NCBI GenBank assembly: GCA_963781595.1
Contig: CAWAGG010000001.1
Location: forward strand, 62,001 to 126,000
Reading direction: 5' to 3'
Source: JBEDUK01 sp963781595
GTDB taxonomy: Bacteria; Actinomycetota; UBA4738
DNA: 64,000 nt
Of the stretch, positions 41,267-50,724 are shown one piece after another. The number at the start of each line of letters is the position of its first letter. Positions within the stretch are counted from its first letter, which is position 1. The notes beneath the pieces were generated by a model, which was given only the letters and a program-made list of their open reading frames with translations, made no database searches and was not told the DNA's origin. Made by a program: the position numbers and the translations under genes.

Positions 41267-43241
41267 TCAGGCGCCGGCCGGCTCCTCGTCCGTCTTCTTC
41301 CTCGGGGCCCTGCGGGGCGCCTTCTTCTTCGGCTTCGCGTTCGCGTCGATGATCTCCTTGCGCCGGAGCTCGTTCGCGCGCAGCGCTTCCTCGATCGACG
41401 CGAGCTGTTCGTCCGTCGCCCGCAGGTCGTACACCTCCCTGACGAATCGCGCGAGATCGGCGCGATAGTCGTGGCCCTTCGCCTCGAACTGACCGGGGAT
41501 CACGTTCGCGGCGTTCTTCATGTCGACGAGCACCTGCACGAACGTCGTCGGGCTCCTCCACTGCATGCTTTTCGGAACCGTCGCCGCGCGGGTCTCCGCG
41601 GGCCCCAGCCAGTCAGGCGCGCGCGCGAGCAGGTCCAGCCCGAAGTGCGCCACGCCGTCGTTGTCGTGCGTGATCATCACGAAGCGCAGCTTCTTCCTGG
41701 CCTCAGGGTCGAGCGCTTCGACCTGCCCGAAGTCGTTGAACCGACCGATCAGCGACCGGTCGACGTCGAGGCGGTCGCTCTTCAGCACCTCCTCCTTCCA
41801 CTTGCTCATGTACGGACTGCCGATCCACAGCGCGCGGTCGACGCCACCGTTCACCAGGCCCTGCGTGCCGCGATGCTCGAACGCGTCCTGACTGGTCCAG
41901 GCGCCCAGGCTCTCGCCGAACAGCACCACGCGGGGGCGCTTCGACGCCGGCCGGCCCTTCAGCGTGTTGTGGATCGCGTCGATCAGCGCGCGGTAGTGGT
42001 GGCGACCCTCCGCGACCCGGTCGAGCGACAGGGGCGAGGGGCGCAGCGAGTACTGCATCGTGACCGACGCGATGTTGCCGCGCGTCATGTACTCGGCGGC
42101 TTCGACGGCGACGTAGTTCACGTAGTCCGTTCCCGTCGGCGAGATCACCATCAGCAGCTTGCGGTCGAACGCGCCCGTGCGCTCGAGCTCCTGCATCGCG
42201 AGGTCCAGCCGCTCCCGTTCCGTCGGCGCGCTCTCCAGGCCGACGAAGACGCGGATCGGGTCGGCCACGGCGGGTTCGCCCATCACGCCCTCGATCAGCT
42301 CGGTCGACAGGGCGGTGGACACGTTCCGGCGGCCCTGCCTGCTGAGGCTGTCCCACGGCACGAGGCTGCCCGGCCCGCCGCTCACGTTGGAAGACGCAGG
42401 CGGCGTGTCGAAGCCCCTCCTCGATGCGCTCGGCGCCCTGCTCGATCCGCCGGTCGACGCGGCGGATCAGCTCGTAGAGCGCGACGCCGATCACCGAGAG
42501 CGCCGCGGCATGCCCGATCGGTCGGAGCTGGCGTTCGTGGCCCCCGTTCCGGCGACGGCCGTCGAGGACACGGCTCACGCCCGACGCGAAGAGGCGTTCA
42601 CCCAACGCGACCGCATTGAGCGCCGCGGTGACCCCGATCCCCATGCCGAACGACCGAGTGCGGAGACGCTCGCGTCCTCACTGACGTAGTGGTCGGGGTC
42701 GGCGGCCTCCCAGCGGCGGCGGCGGAACCCGTTCACGGCCGCGAGCGCGACCCCCGCGGGAAGCGCCACGGGCACCGAACGATCCTGGTCGCCGCTCCTA
42801 CGGAGGAAGGACTCCTGCGCCAGGCCGACGATCGGCGCCCGACAAGCCGGTCGCCGCGATCCACCACGCTGTCGTCCTGGCCGCCCCTCGCGGGATCCGC
42901 TCGCCCGGCTGCTGCCGGAACGCGTACTGCCCGGCGACGCCGAGCCCGATCGCCGCGAGGTCGACGGCGATCGCCGCACGCCGCCACGTGTGCCGGTCGA
43001 CGTCATCGGGCGAGCCCGACCCGGAGAGACGGAGCGCGACCGACTCGACGGTGTCCTGGATCATCGCGGCGAACCCGTAGTTCAGGGCGGTGGAGATGCC
43101 GGTGATCAGCGCCTGGTCCATGTTGCTCCGCGGCATGAGTGTCCGCTGGAACGTGATCGGCATGATGGTCGCGGCCAGCGCGGTGCCCGCCTGCTGCGTC
43201 CGCCCCCCGATACCAGCGTTCGGCGACCTCGTCCTGGGCAT
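41267..43241 (-). pseudogene. Abhydrolase_9-type membrane alpha/beta hydrolase, several frameshifts
   Basis: One gene of about 658 codons is spread over four segments in different frames. Start: MPRTRSPNAG then TFQRTLMPRSNMDQALITG (ATG 43241). The frame changes near 42,850 (QESFLRRSGDQDRSVPVALP), near 42,640 (VTAALNAVALGERLFASG, LYELIRRVDRRIEQGAERIE) and near 42,410. The final segment is the catalytic domain: RVFVGLESAPTERERLDLA, a GESLGAW nucleophile elbow and WIGSPYMSKW, matching PF10081 with the PF15420 membrane half before it. At least three single-base indels are present. It is either decayed or poorly assembled. Palindromic site 5 lies 74 nt upstream of its start. Confidence 0.7.
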
Positions 43242-43315
43242 CGTTCCTCCTCACGTCCCCCGTCACGGTTCGTCCAACCGTCCGTGGATGCTGGAGCGTA
43301 CCCGACACGGCGCCA

Positions 43316-43332
43316 TCACTCGTTCCGGATGA
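43316..43332. promoter_or_regulatory. Palindromic regulon site 5
   Basis: TCACTC-GTTCC-GGATGA, 11 of 12 consensus positions. Read on the minus strand it ends in GTGATGG, pointing to the hydrolase start 74 nt away at 43241. Confidence 0.65.
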
Positions 43333-43366
43333 TGTTCGCCGGGCGATCGCGCCGGCAGGCCAAGGC

Positions 43367-44073
43367 TCAGCTGGCCCGATCAGCGACGAAACGGCCCGAG
43401 ACCAGCGCGAGCGAGTTGAGCGAGGCGTGCGCGAGCACAGGGGCGAGGACGCTGTCGGCGCGGAACCGCAGCCACGCGAAACCCTAGCCGGCGGCCGTCG
43501 TGGTGAGCACCGCGACGAGGACCGCGAGGCCAGTGCGGATCGCGTCGCCGTGGGTGAGCGAGCCCACGGGGTTGAGGTGGAGGGTATCCATGGTCGGAAG
43601 GACGTGCCAGAAGCCGAACAGCAACGAGCTCATCGCGATCGCGGTCCGGCGCGGATGTCGCTGCAGGAAGAGCCCGAGGAGCGCGCCGCGGAAGATGATC
43701 TTCCTCGGCGAGCGCGGTTCCCAGCGGGACGCTGATGAGCGCCTCGAACGCGAGGTGACCAGGCTCCGCCCGCGATGGCTCGCTGGTCCGCGAAGTACCG
43801 ACGCGTCGCCGGCAGGGCGACCGCCAGGGCGAGGACGAGGGCGATCACGGCCGCCGAGGTCAGGCCGACGCGCAGCCCGCGGCCGAGGCGGTCCCTCCGC
43901 AAGCCCATGTCGGGGAAGGACACGCCGCACCGGTGCGCCGCCAGACCGCCAGCGCCGCAGCCGCCAGGTCCGCCGGAACGTACACGGCCGACGGGACGAG
44001 CCGGTTGATCACGACGTTGTAGGTCGAGGACGGCCGCGGAGAACGCGAGCTCGGTCCGGACGCCGAACGACAC
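43367..44073 (-). pseudogene. CPBP-family intramembrane protease, frameshifts plus an in-frame stop
   Basis: About 235 codons from a GTG at 44073. Segments in different frames read VSFGVRTELAFSAAVLD, YNVVINRLVPSAVYVPADL, LGRGLRVGLTSAAVIALVL, then VPLGTALAEE joined by one base shift to IIFRGALLGLFLQ. Together these restore the family EExxxR active-site motif. LFGFWHVLPT carries the second-motif histidine. An in-frame TAG at 43484-43486 interrupts the end, but the same frame then continues GFAWLRFRADSVLAPVLAHA with the third motif. Three or more indels plus a stop make true pseudogenisation more likely here than elsewhere. Confidence 0.65.
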
Positions 44074-44175
44074 CGGCGTCGGTGGAGTGCTGGCTGCTGG
44101 GCGTCGACATCGGCGTTCGACATCCTCCGGCGAAGGACGGATCGCTCGCAACGACCGCTAAGCTCTCGCCCCGAG

Positions 44176-45307
44176 ATGGCCGAACCGGTCGAAGGATCCT
44201 CAGGCACCGTCCGACGCCGGGGCGACCCCGTCGACCCCGTCCGCGTCGTCGAAGAAGATCTCGCGCCGCAAACAGATCATCGGGACGATCGTCACGATCG
44301 TCGTCCTCGTCATCATCTTCTTCGGAGTCTTCCCGCAGTTCGCGAGCTACGCCGACGCGTGGACGGCGATCCAGTCGATGACCGCTCCGTGGATCGTCGC
44401 GCTGATGATCGCTTGCGTGGTCAACATCCTGGTGTACGTCTGGCCGTTCCTGGTCGCGATCCCCGGCCTGCGGTACTGGCCGGGGTTCATGGTTCGCCAG
44501 ACCTCGTACGCGATCAGCAACGGGATCCCCGCGGTCGGCGGCGCGATCGGGCTCGGTGTGCAGTACTCGATGCTCGAGTCCTACGACATCGGGAGCGCGC
44601 CCGCGGCGGCCGGTATCGCGATCAACAGCGTGTGGAACCTCATCGCGACCCTCGCCCTGCCGGTCCTCGCTGTCCTCCTGCTGGTCGCGACCGGACAGTC
44701 CGAATCTCAATATGTCCTCGCGGCCACGATCGGAGTGGCAGCTATCGTCATCGGCGGCATCGCATTGAAGCTGATCCTGCGCAGCGACGCCGAGGCACCG
44801 AGGATCGGTGACGTCACCGAACGGATCACGAACGCTGTCCTGCGCGTGATCCACAAGCACCTCGACCTGCACCTGGGCGACGCGCTCGTGAGGTTCCGCG
44901 GTTCGACCGTCGACGTGATCCGCGCGCGCTGGGCGATGCTGACCGTGTCGAACTTCGCGATGCAGTTCACGTCCTTCATGATCCTGTTCATCGCGCTCCG
45001 CGGCGTCGAGGCCGGCGAGCCGAACCCGACGACGTTCGCGCAGGCGTTCGCGGCGTTCGCACTTGGGCGCCTGGGAAGCTTCATCCCGGTCACCCCCGGC
45101 GGGCTCGGGACCGTCGACGCGGCGATCACCGGCATCCTCACGGCCTTCGGCGCGAACAGCAGCGACGCGCTCGCTGCCGACCTCGTCTGGCGGGCGCTGA
45201 CCTACGTGCCGCAGATGGTCATCGGGGTCATCACGTTCCTGATCTGGCGGCGCCGGCAGGCGCGCGCGCTCAGGCAGGGCGTCGATCGCACACCGGCACG
45301 ATCCTGA
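44176..45307 (+). pseudogene. LPG-synthetase-type (UPF0104) multi-helix membrane protein, one frameshift near the N-terminus
   Basis: ATG 44176 gives MAEPVEGSSGT. A one-base shift near 44,205 then joins a frame with a Pro/Ser linker, KKISRRKQIIGTIVTIVVLV and the main body, which is open to 45307. The body has about eight membrane helices and the family pieces FMVRQTSYAISNGIPAVGGA, SVWNLIATLALPVLAVL, FALGRLGSFIPVTPGGLGTVD and VWRALTYVPQMVIGVITF. It matches the flippase-like half of lysylphosphatidylglycerol synthetases. If the shift is an artefact the protein has about 377 residues. Without it, translation could begin only at ATG 44378. Confidence 0.72.
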
Positions 45308-45468
45308 CAGGGGCGCCGGAGCCGCCCTTGCCGTGCGCTGGCGAGCTCGCGGCGCAGATGGGCCTAACGGTACCGGCCCCTCGATCCTGTCCGGATGATG
45401 GCTACGTTGGGAGATAGGGGCTGGCATCTGAGCCGGTCACCACGGTGTCCAACGGCGATCAGACCCGT

Positions 45469-45485
45469 TCATCCCATCCGGGTGA
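45469..45485. promoter_or_regulatory. Palindromic regulon site 6
   Basis: TCATCC-CATCC-GGGTGA, 12 of 12 consensus positions, followed by TGC. It lies 95 nt before the DUF1269-like gene at 45581. A weaker copy (CGATCC-TGTCC-GGATGA) lies at 45382-45398. Confidence 0.7.
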
Positions 45486-45580
45486 TGCCCGGGACCCGCC
45501 TGCCTGGTTGACTCGATCGGCGTGGTCGGTGTCAGACCGGCCCACTGCGGGCCGCATCGACCGGAGAGGAGGGTTCGAGC

Positions 45581-46114
45581 ATGAGCGAGAAGGACACGGT
45601 CCTGATCCTCGCCGCTGCGTACGACAACGTGGCCGACGCCGAGGCCGACTACGAGGCGGTCAAAGCCCTGTACTACGACGTGGAGACCTCCCACGACTTC
45701 GATGCCGCCGTGATCGATCGCGACGAGAGCGGGAAGGTCCGGGTGATCAAGAAGCATGAGCAGCCGACCCGCCACGGTGCCGCGGTCGGGATGGGCTGGG
45801 GCCTGGCAGTCGGTGCGGCCTGCGTCCTGATGCCGGGGATCGCGCTCGTCGGCGTCGCCGGCGGCGCTGCCGCCGGTGCCACGATCGGCGCGGTGACCGG
45901 CCACGTCAAGGGCGGCATGAGCGACCACGACCTGAAGAACCTCGGTGAGACCCTGAACAAGGGGCAGGCCGGATTGATCGCCGTCTATGCCACCAACATG
46001 GCCGACCAGGTCGCTGCCAGCATCAAGGCGCAGAACCGGCAGGTCTCCGAGGAGATCGACGCGAACGCCGACGAGCTGGCGAAGGAGCTGAAGGCCGCCG
46101 AGGCCAGTAGCTGA
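45581..46114 (+). CDS. DUF1269-like glycine-zipper protein, paralogue C
   Basis: A 177-residue protein from ATG 45581, with GGAGAGGAGG upstream. The layout is an alpha/beta N-terminus (VLILAAAYDNVADAEADYEAV), charged KVRVIKKHEQPTRHG, then a long glycine-zipper segment (GMGWGLAVGAACVLMPGIA, VGVAGGAAAGATIGAVTG). Next comes LNKGQAGLIAVYATNMADQV, ending in a charged helix ADELAKELKAAE. It is closest in pattern to the genes at 53158 and 55052, which pair with sulfatases. It is likely a membrane-associated stress protein; the biochemical role is unknown. Confidence 0.8.
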   Translation: MSEKDTVLILAAAYDNVADAEADYEAVKALYYDVETSHDFDAAVIDRDESGKVRVIKKHEQPTRHGAAVGMGWGLAVGAACVLMPGIALVGVAGGAAAGATIGAVTGHVKGGMSDHDLKNLGETLNKGQAGLIAVYATNMADQVAASIKAQNRQVSEEIDANADELAKELKAAEASS

Positions 46115-46386
46115 TCGCGGACGGGATGCGCCGGGCAGCCCGGTGGCATAGACGCGGTTCGTCGTCCGGCCCGGGCTGTGTCGTCACGGGCCGCTCCCCG
46201 AAGGCCATTTCACCACCAAGGAGGAGTTCAACACCGAGGGCCCCCGCGGCGCCCGGTGCCACCCCATAGGACGGATCGGCCCATCAGATGGTCGCTCCAG
46301 CACGGACCCCACGTTCATCTCGCTGTGGCGATGGATGGCTCGGTCCCTCCGATATCGAGGCCTGCTTTCCGGCAGCCGTCTGACAA

Positions 46387-47801
46387 CTACAAGCCGTGAG
46401 GAGCGTTCGATGCCGCGGTTTCGCGACGATCGTCCCCGCGCGAGGCCCCGTGGCAGGCCTTCCACTTCCGGCCCGAGCCGCACGTACACGGCTCGTTGCG
46501 TCCCCGTCTCGCGTCCTCGACAGCGTAGCGGCCGACCATCTCGGAGGGCGCTCGGTCGGCGCGGAGCAGTTCGCACATCGCGTCCATCGTCGGCCGGATA
46601 TGGCCGAAGAACGACTTGTAGCTCGGACACAGGTAATGCAGCCCGGGCTCTCCGTACGGGTCGTTCGTGAACCGGTCCTTCGGGCATCCGCCGTGGCACG
46701 CGAACCGGACGTCGCACTCGTGGCAGAACCGCGGCAAGGTGTCGCGCTTCGCCTCGCCGAACGCCCGCTGCTGCGGCAGCACGATGAGGTCGATCATCCG
46801 GGAGTCGCGGATGTTCCCGAGCTTGTAGGCAGGCTCGACAAAGTGGTCGCAGGAATAGAGGTCTCCGGTGTGTTCGAGCGCGAGCGCCAGCCCGCACGTC
46901 TCCGAGTGGATGCACAGACCCGGCGGTTCGCCGTACCAGTTCGCGAGCGCGACGTCGAACATCTGGACGTAGACCTCGCCGATGTCGCGGCGCACCCAGT
47001 CCTCGAAGACGTCGATCAGGAACCGGCCGTAGCCCTCCGGTGACACCGAGCGCCCGGTGACCAGGTTCCCTTCCTGGACGTAGAGCGGCCGATCTTCACG
47101 TGCTCCCCCCACCCCGCGTTGGCGACCCGAAGCGTCTGCGGGGTCGCGCGTTCGATGATCGGAATGAACTGCATGAACCGCGCGCCACAGTCGTCGCGGA
47201 GGAAGCGGTAGACCTCGCCGCCGCGGGCCTGGTTCGCCGCGTGGATGGTGGTGAGCGCGTTCCAGTCGACGCCCTGCCGTTGGAGCGCGCCGAGCCCCGC
47301 CATCACGCGGTCGAAGCTCCCCTTGCCCCCCTTGTCGACGCGGTACGCGTCGTGGATCTGCTTCGGCCCGTCGATCGACAGACCGACCAGGAAGTCGTTC
47401 TCCTTGAAGAACCCGGCCCACTCGTCGTCGATCAGGGTGCCGTTCGTCTGGATCGTGAACACGACCCGCTGATGCGGGAGCCGGTATCGCTCCGCGAGTT
47501 CGACCGAACGCCGGAAGAAGTCCAGGCCCATCATCGTCGGTTCGCCGCCCTGCCAGGCGACCATGACCTCGGGGGCGCGAGCATGCGCCTCGATCAACTG
47601 CTGCAGGTACGCCTCGAGCAGGTCGTCGGCCATCCGGAACCTGCTGCCCGGGTACAGCATCTCCTTGGACAGGAAGAAGCAGTACGTGCAGTCCAGGTTG
47701 CAGATCGCCCCCGTGGGCTTCGCGAGCAGGTGGAACGCCGGCGGTGCACCCGGCGGGATCAACGGGCCGCCGGCGCGCTCCTCGACGAGGCTCATGGCCA
47801 C
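46387..47801 (-). pseudogene. Radical-SAM anaerobic sulfatase maturase (anSME-like) with SEC-C tail, one frameshift
   Basis: From GTG 47801 (GGAG six bases upstream): FHLLAKPTGAICNLDCTYCF with the CxxxCxxC Fe-S motif (C34, C38, C41), then VAWQGGEPTMMGLDFFRR, TIQTNGTLIDDEWAGFF and LVGLSIDGPKQIHDAYR. Near 47,090 the frame shifts by one base. It then continues with SPASM-type cysteines (GLCIHSETCG, DLYSCDHFVEPAYKLGNI, FCHECDVRFACHGGCPKDRF) and a C-terminal SEC-C zinc motif NEPCTCGSGRKWKACHG. Role: conversion of the active-site Cys of sulfatases to formylglycine without oxygen. Two Cys-type sulfatases lie 3 and 8 kb away. It is divergent from the methyltransferase gene. Confidence 0.82.
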
Positions 47802-47828
47802 AGGCTACTCCGGGTCCGTGTGGAAGAG

Positions 47829-47845
47829 TCATTCCATCGGGGTGA
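47829..47845. promoter_or_regulatory. Palindromic regulon site 7
   Basis: TCATTC-CATCG-GGGTGA, 11 of 12 consensus positions, followed by TGC. It lies between the divergent maturase (start 47801, 27 nt away) and methyltransferase (start 47917, 71 nt away), and faces the latter. Confidence 0.65.
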
Positions 47846-47916
47846 TGCGGACAGCGACCGGGACCGTGTTCCATGAATGGCGTTGTCTGGACGCAGGCAA
47901 CCGAGAGGGCACGAAG

Positions 47917-49239
47917 ATGGACGGCACCCGGCCTGATCAGGACGGCTTCATCATCGAAGCGGGCTCCAACGAGAACCCGCGCGGCGACGGCGCCTGGGAC
48001 CGGAGGGCGGTGACGATGAGTGACATCGAGCTTTCTCCGCATACCGTCCTGCAGCTCGCGCCTGGGCTCCGCACGCGATGGGTCGCCACCGGACACGTCG
48101 TGGTCGACTCGCCCGTCGGAACGATCGTCGACATCGGGCCGAGGGGCTTCGGCATCCTGTCGCTCTTCTCACAGCCGACGCGGCTGGGTGACGCGATCGA
48201 TCGGCTCGAGCGCGAACACGGCCACACGACGGACCTGGCGCCGACGCTGAACGTCCTCAACATGCTCATCGAGGAGAGCGCACTGGTCACACCCGACGCG
48301 GGGCGCGCACCGACCAGCGGCTGGGCCGATCCCATGGAACACGCGCGCATGCTCAACGACGAGCGCAGGACCGGTGACTACCTGGCAGCGCTGGCGGCAG
48401 CGGTGCGCCCCGACGACGTCGTGCTCGACATCGGCACCGGCAGCGGCGTCCTCGCCGTCGCCGCGGCCCGAGCTGGTGCCCGGCGCGTCTACGCCGTCGA
48501 GGCCAGCGACATCGCGGCGGTCGCCGAGCGTGTGTTCGCCGTCAACGACGTACGGGACCGGGTGACGCTCCTCCCCGGCTGGTCGCGGGAGATCGAGTTG
48601 CCCGAGCGCGCCGACCTGCTGGTCGCCGAGCTCATCGGCAACGAGCCGCTCGAGGAGGAGATCCTCGAGACCACGCTCGACGCCCGCCGCCGATTGCTGG
48701 TAACCGGAGCCCGCCTGATCCCTCATGCGCTCACGCTGCTGGCGCGGCCGGTCCTGCTCCCCGAGGCGGAGGTCAGACAACGCTCGTTCGGGCGGGCGGC
48801 GGTGGAGCGGTGGCGGAACCTGTACGGCATCGACTTCGAACCCTTGCGAGACGCGGCGATCCCCGGCCCGACCCATACGATCACCGAGGGCGAGGTGGTC
48901 GCCACCTGGCCGCAGGTCGGTCCGCCGGTCGTGCTGACCGAGGTGGACCTCACCACCTTCGCCGAGCCGTCGGTGCGCGCGTCGACCGACCTCGTGGTCG
49001 AGCCACCCGGCCACGTGAACGCGATCGCACTCACGTTCCGCGCCGACTTGTACGAAGGCATCTCGCATACGCTCGATCCGTGGACGTGGCCCGCGTCGAG
49101 CTGGGCGACGTCGGTGTGGGTACTGCCCGATCCGGTCGAGGTCCGAGCTGGATCCGTGCTGCGGGTGCACTACCGCCGTCGGGTCCCGGGAGCACCGGAC
49201 GGGCTCATATGCGGGGTGGTGGACACCGGCGTCGGATGA
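47917..49239 (+). CDS. PqqD/RRE-like domain fused to a class I SAM methyltransferase (PRMT-like)
   Basis: A 440-residue protein. Residues about 45-125 read VLQLAPGLRTRWVATGHVVV, then DIGPRGFGILSLFSQPTRL and LNVLNMLIEESALV. This is the winged-helix pattern of PqqD-like domains (RiPP recognition elements). Residues about 160-290 form a class I methyltransferase: VVLDIGTGSGVLAVAAARAG, VYAVEASDIAAVAERVF, and the PRMT-like acidic loop ADLLVAELIGNEPLEEEIL. A beta-rich C-terminal domain follows, as in protein arginine methyltransferases. ATG 47917 is used; ATG 48016 is possible. A peptide or protein substrate is likely. It shares its promoter region with the radical-SAM gene. Confidence 0.75.
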   Translation: MDGTRPDQDGFIIEAGSNENPRGDGAWDRRAVTMSDIELSPHTVLQLAPGLRTRWVATGHVVVDSPVGTIVDIGPRGFGILSLFSQPTRLGDAIDRLEREHGHTTDLAPTLNVLNMLIEESALVTPDAGRAPTSGWADPMEHARMLNDERRTGDYLAALAAAVRPDDVVLDIGTGSGVLAVAAARAGARRVYAVEASDIAAVAERVFAVNDVRDRVTLLPGWSREIELPERADLLVAELIGNEPLEEEILETTLDARRRLLVTGARLIPHALTLLARPVLLPEAEVRQRSFGRAAVERWRNLYGIDFEPLRDAAIPGPTHTITEGEVVATWPQVGPPVVLTEVDLTTFAEPSVRASTDLVVEPPGHVNAIALTFRADLYEGISHTLDPWTWPASSWATSVWVLPDPVEVRAGSVLRVHYRRRVPGAPDGLICGVVDTGVG

Positions 49240-49297
49240 TCCCGTCGCAGCGTCGACCGAGACGCCCCGACGACCATTTCGCGGGTGACGCCGAGCA

Positions 49298-49314
49298 TCA
49301 CCCCATCCGGATGA
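49298..49314. promoter_or_regulatory. Palindromic regulon site 8
   Basis: TCACCC-CATCC-GGATGA, 12 of 12 consensus positions, followed by TGC. It lies 89 nt before the SHOCT gene at 49404, and a good -10 hexamer TATGGT follows about 21 nt after the GATG. Confidence 0.7.
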
Positions 49315-49403
49315 TGCTGAGGGGAACGCGACACACGTATGGTCCAAGTACTTCGTTGCTCGCCAGGACTCCGGTGCACGGTCCGGGGAGACAGGAGGCA
49401 GCC

Positions 49404-49679
49404 ATGGGCATGGTACGTCGCCGGACCCGCCGCCGGACGATGATGGTGGCCGGAGGGATGGCATACGAGCGGGGGAAGAACCAAGGCCAGGAAGAGGAAG
49501 CCCAGGGCGAGCAGGCGTATGCGGAGCAGCCACCTCCGCCCCCGGCCGCCCCACCGCCTCCGGCGCCGAGCGCCGACGACGCCGCGAGCGAGCTCGAGCG
49601 TCTGGCGTCGTTGCACGAGTCGGGCGCGCTCTCCGACGAGGAGTTCGCCGCCGCCAAGCAGAAGGTCATCGGCGCATAG
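49404..49679 (+). CDS. SHOCT-domain protein, copy 2
   Basis: A 91-residue protein from ATG 49404, with ACAGGAGG upstream. It has a basic N-terminus (MGMVRRRTRRRTMMVAGGMA), a Glu/Gln-rich stretch and a run of prolines. It ends in the SHOCT module SELERLASLHESGALSDEEF and AAAKQKVIGA. It is a paralogue of the protein at 36642-36956 with the same order of parts. Probably a small oligomerising adaptor at the membrane; unknown partner. It begins a plus-strand group with an NTF2-like and a GNAT gene. Confidence 0.82.
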   Translation: MGMVRRRTRRRTMMVAGGMAYERGKNQGQEEEAQGEQAYAEQPPPPPAAPPPPAPSADDAASELERLASLHESGALSDEEFAAAKQKVIGA

Positions 49680-49716
49680 CCCGTCATCGACCCAAGAGCG
49701 AGAAGGAGCCATCCAC

Positions 49717-50145
49717 ATGGCCGAGAATCCTCGCGGCGCCGTCCTGCGCCGCGCTATCGAGACCTGCATCTCACCCGACGACGACGCGATCGCGAACCTC
49801 GGCGAACTATTCACCGACGACGCGACCTTGTGGTCACCGAACATGCTGGCGGTCGGCCTTGCAGACCTTGCGGAGAACCTCACCTTCCGCGAAACGGCGT
49901 TCTCCGACGTCGACCTCCAGATCGACACGCTCGATATCTTTGGGAGCCGTGGCCTGGCCGAGTTCCGCGTCGCGGCGACCTTCTCCGGCCCCTTCGTGAT
50001 CGACGAGGCGGTGGTGATCGCGCCCAACGGGCAGCAGCTCCTGCTCGCCGCGGCGGCCGTCGCCGACTTCGAGCGCGACAAGATCAAGGCGGTCCGCGCC
50101 TACTTCGACGACGCCAGCCTGCTGGAGCAGATGATCGGCACGTAG
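49717..50145 (+). CDS. NTF2/SnoaL-like small protein
   Basis: A 142-residue protein from ATG 49717, with GAAGGAG upstream. Seen: AIETCISPDDDAIANLGELFTDDATLWSP split over the first helices, then FRETAFSDVDLQIDTLDIF, AEFRVAATFSGPFV and a final IKAVRAYFDDASLLEQM. The last motif (K-x-x-x-x-Y-x-D-x-x-x-x-x-x-Q) is typical of SnoaL/NTF2-like folds, which bind small hydrophobic ligands or act as lyases and isomerases. No catalytic set could be assigned. It lies between SHOCT and GNAT genes with short gaps. Confidence 0.78.
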   Translation: MAENPRGAVLRRAIETCISPDDDAIANLGELFTDDATLWSPNMLAVGLADLAENLTFRETAFSDVDLQIDTLDIFGSRGLAEFRVAATFSGPFVIDEAVVIAPNGQQLLLAAAAVADFERDKIKAVRAYFDDASLLEQMIGT

Positions 50146-50165
50146 GCAGCGCGCGGGAGCAGACA

Positions 50166-50588
50166 GTGGACGGCGCCTACCACCTGGTGGTCGAGCGCGA
50201 GCCGGATCCGTTCGACCTGGCCTTCCTGGAGGAGCGCTTGGCCGAGGCCGCGGTAGCGGCCGTCGGGGCCGGCGACGAAGAAGAGTTCGCGGTCCTCGTG
50301 CGCGACGACGGGCGCGTCGTCGCCGGCGCATCGAGCAGCGTCTGGGGTGGCGGCTGCCAGGTGCACGCGGTGTGGGTCGATGCACCGCTCCGGCGTCGGG
50401 GGCTCGCACGAGCGCTCATGGAGGAGGTCGAGCGCGAAGCGCGGCGGCGCGGATGCCGGCTGATCATGGGGCTGGCGTACGACGTCTTGACGGGGAGCCT
50501 CTACGACCGTCTCGGGTTCCGTACGATCGGCCTCATCGAGGATTGTCCGGCCGGCACTTCCACCCGCTGGTACCGCAAGGATCTGTAA
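50166..50588 (+). CDS. GNAT-family N-acetyltransferase
   Basis: A 140-residue protein from GTG 50166, with GGGAGCAG upstream. The acetyl-CoA binding motif is VHAVWVDAPLRRRGLARALM, and the C-terminal LYDRLGFRTIG is the usual GNAT ending. The central VLVRDDGRVVAGASSSVWGGG strand pair is normal. The acceptor substrate is unknown. It follows the NTF2-like gene by 20 bp, so it is in the same transcript, and it is the last gene before palindromic site 9. Confidence 0.83.
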   Translation: MDGAYHLVVEREPDPFDLAFLEERLAEAAVAAVGAGDEEEFAVLVRDDGRVVAGASSSVWGGGCQVHAVWVDAPLRRRGLARALMEEVEREARRRGCRLIMGLAYDVLTGSLYDRLGFRTIGLIEDCPAGTSTRWYRKDL

Positions 50589-50635
50589 GCCCGCCGTCGA
50601 TGCCGGGCGCCTGGGGCCGCCACACGGTGGACGAA

Positions 50636-50652
50636 TCATGCCATCGGGGTGA
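50636..50652. promoter_or_regulatory. Palindromic regulon site 9
   Basis: TCATGC-CATCG-GGGTGA, 11 of 12 consensus positions, followed by TGC. It lies 72 nt before the sulfatase start at 50725. The 60 bp around it resemble those around site 7 (shared CGGGACC and GTT-CATGA blocks). Confidence 0.65.
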
Positions 50653-50724
50653 TGCGAGCAGCGGTCGGGACCTGTTGCATGACCGAGGTGCGTTCGAACG
50701 CGGGCGACGAAGGAGGATGCGACG

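Noticed and set aside
45382..45398. Extra regulon site CGATCC-TGTCC-GGATGA
   Set aside because: The left half matches poorly (10 of 12 overall), and a perfect copy lies 70 bp closer to the gene; kept only as a weak neighbour of site 6.
46131..46143. CCGGG-CAG-CCCGG hairpin after the DUF1269-like gene at 45581
   Set aside because: A stem of five pairs with a 3-nt loop is too short to call with confidence in DNA of this GC content.
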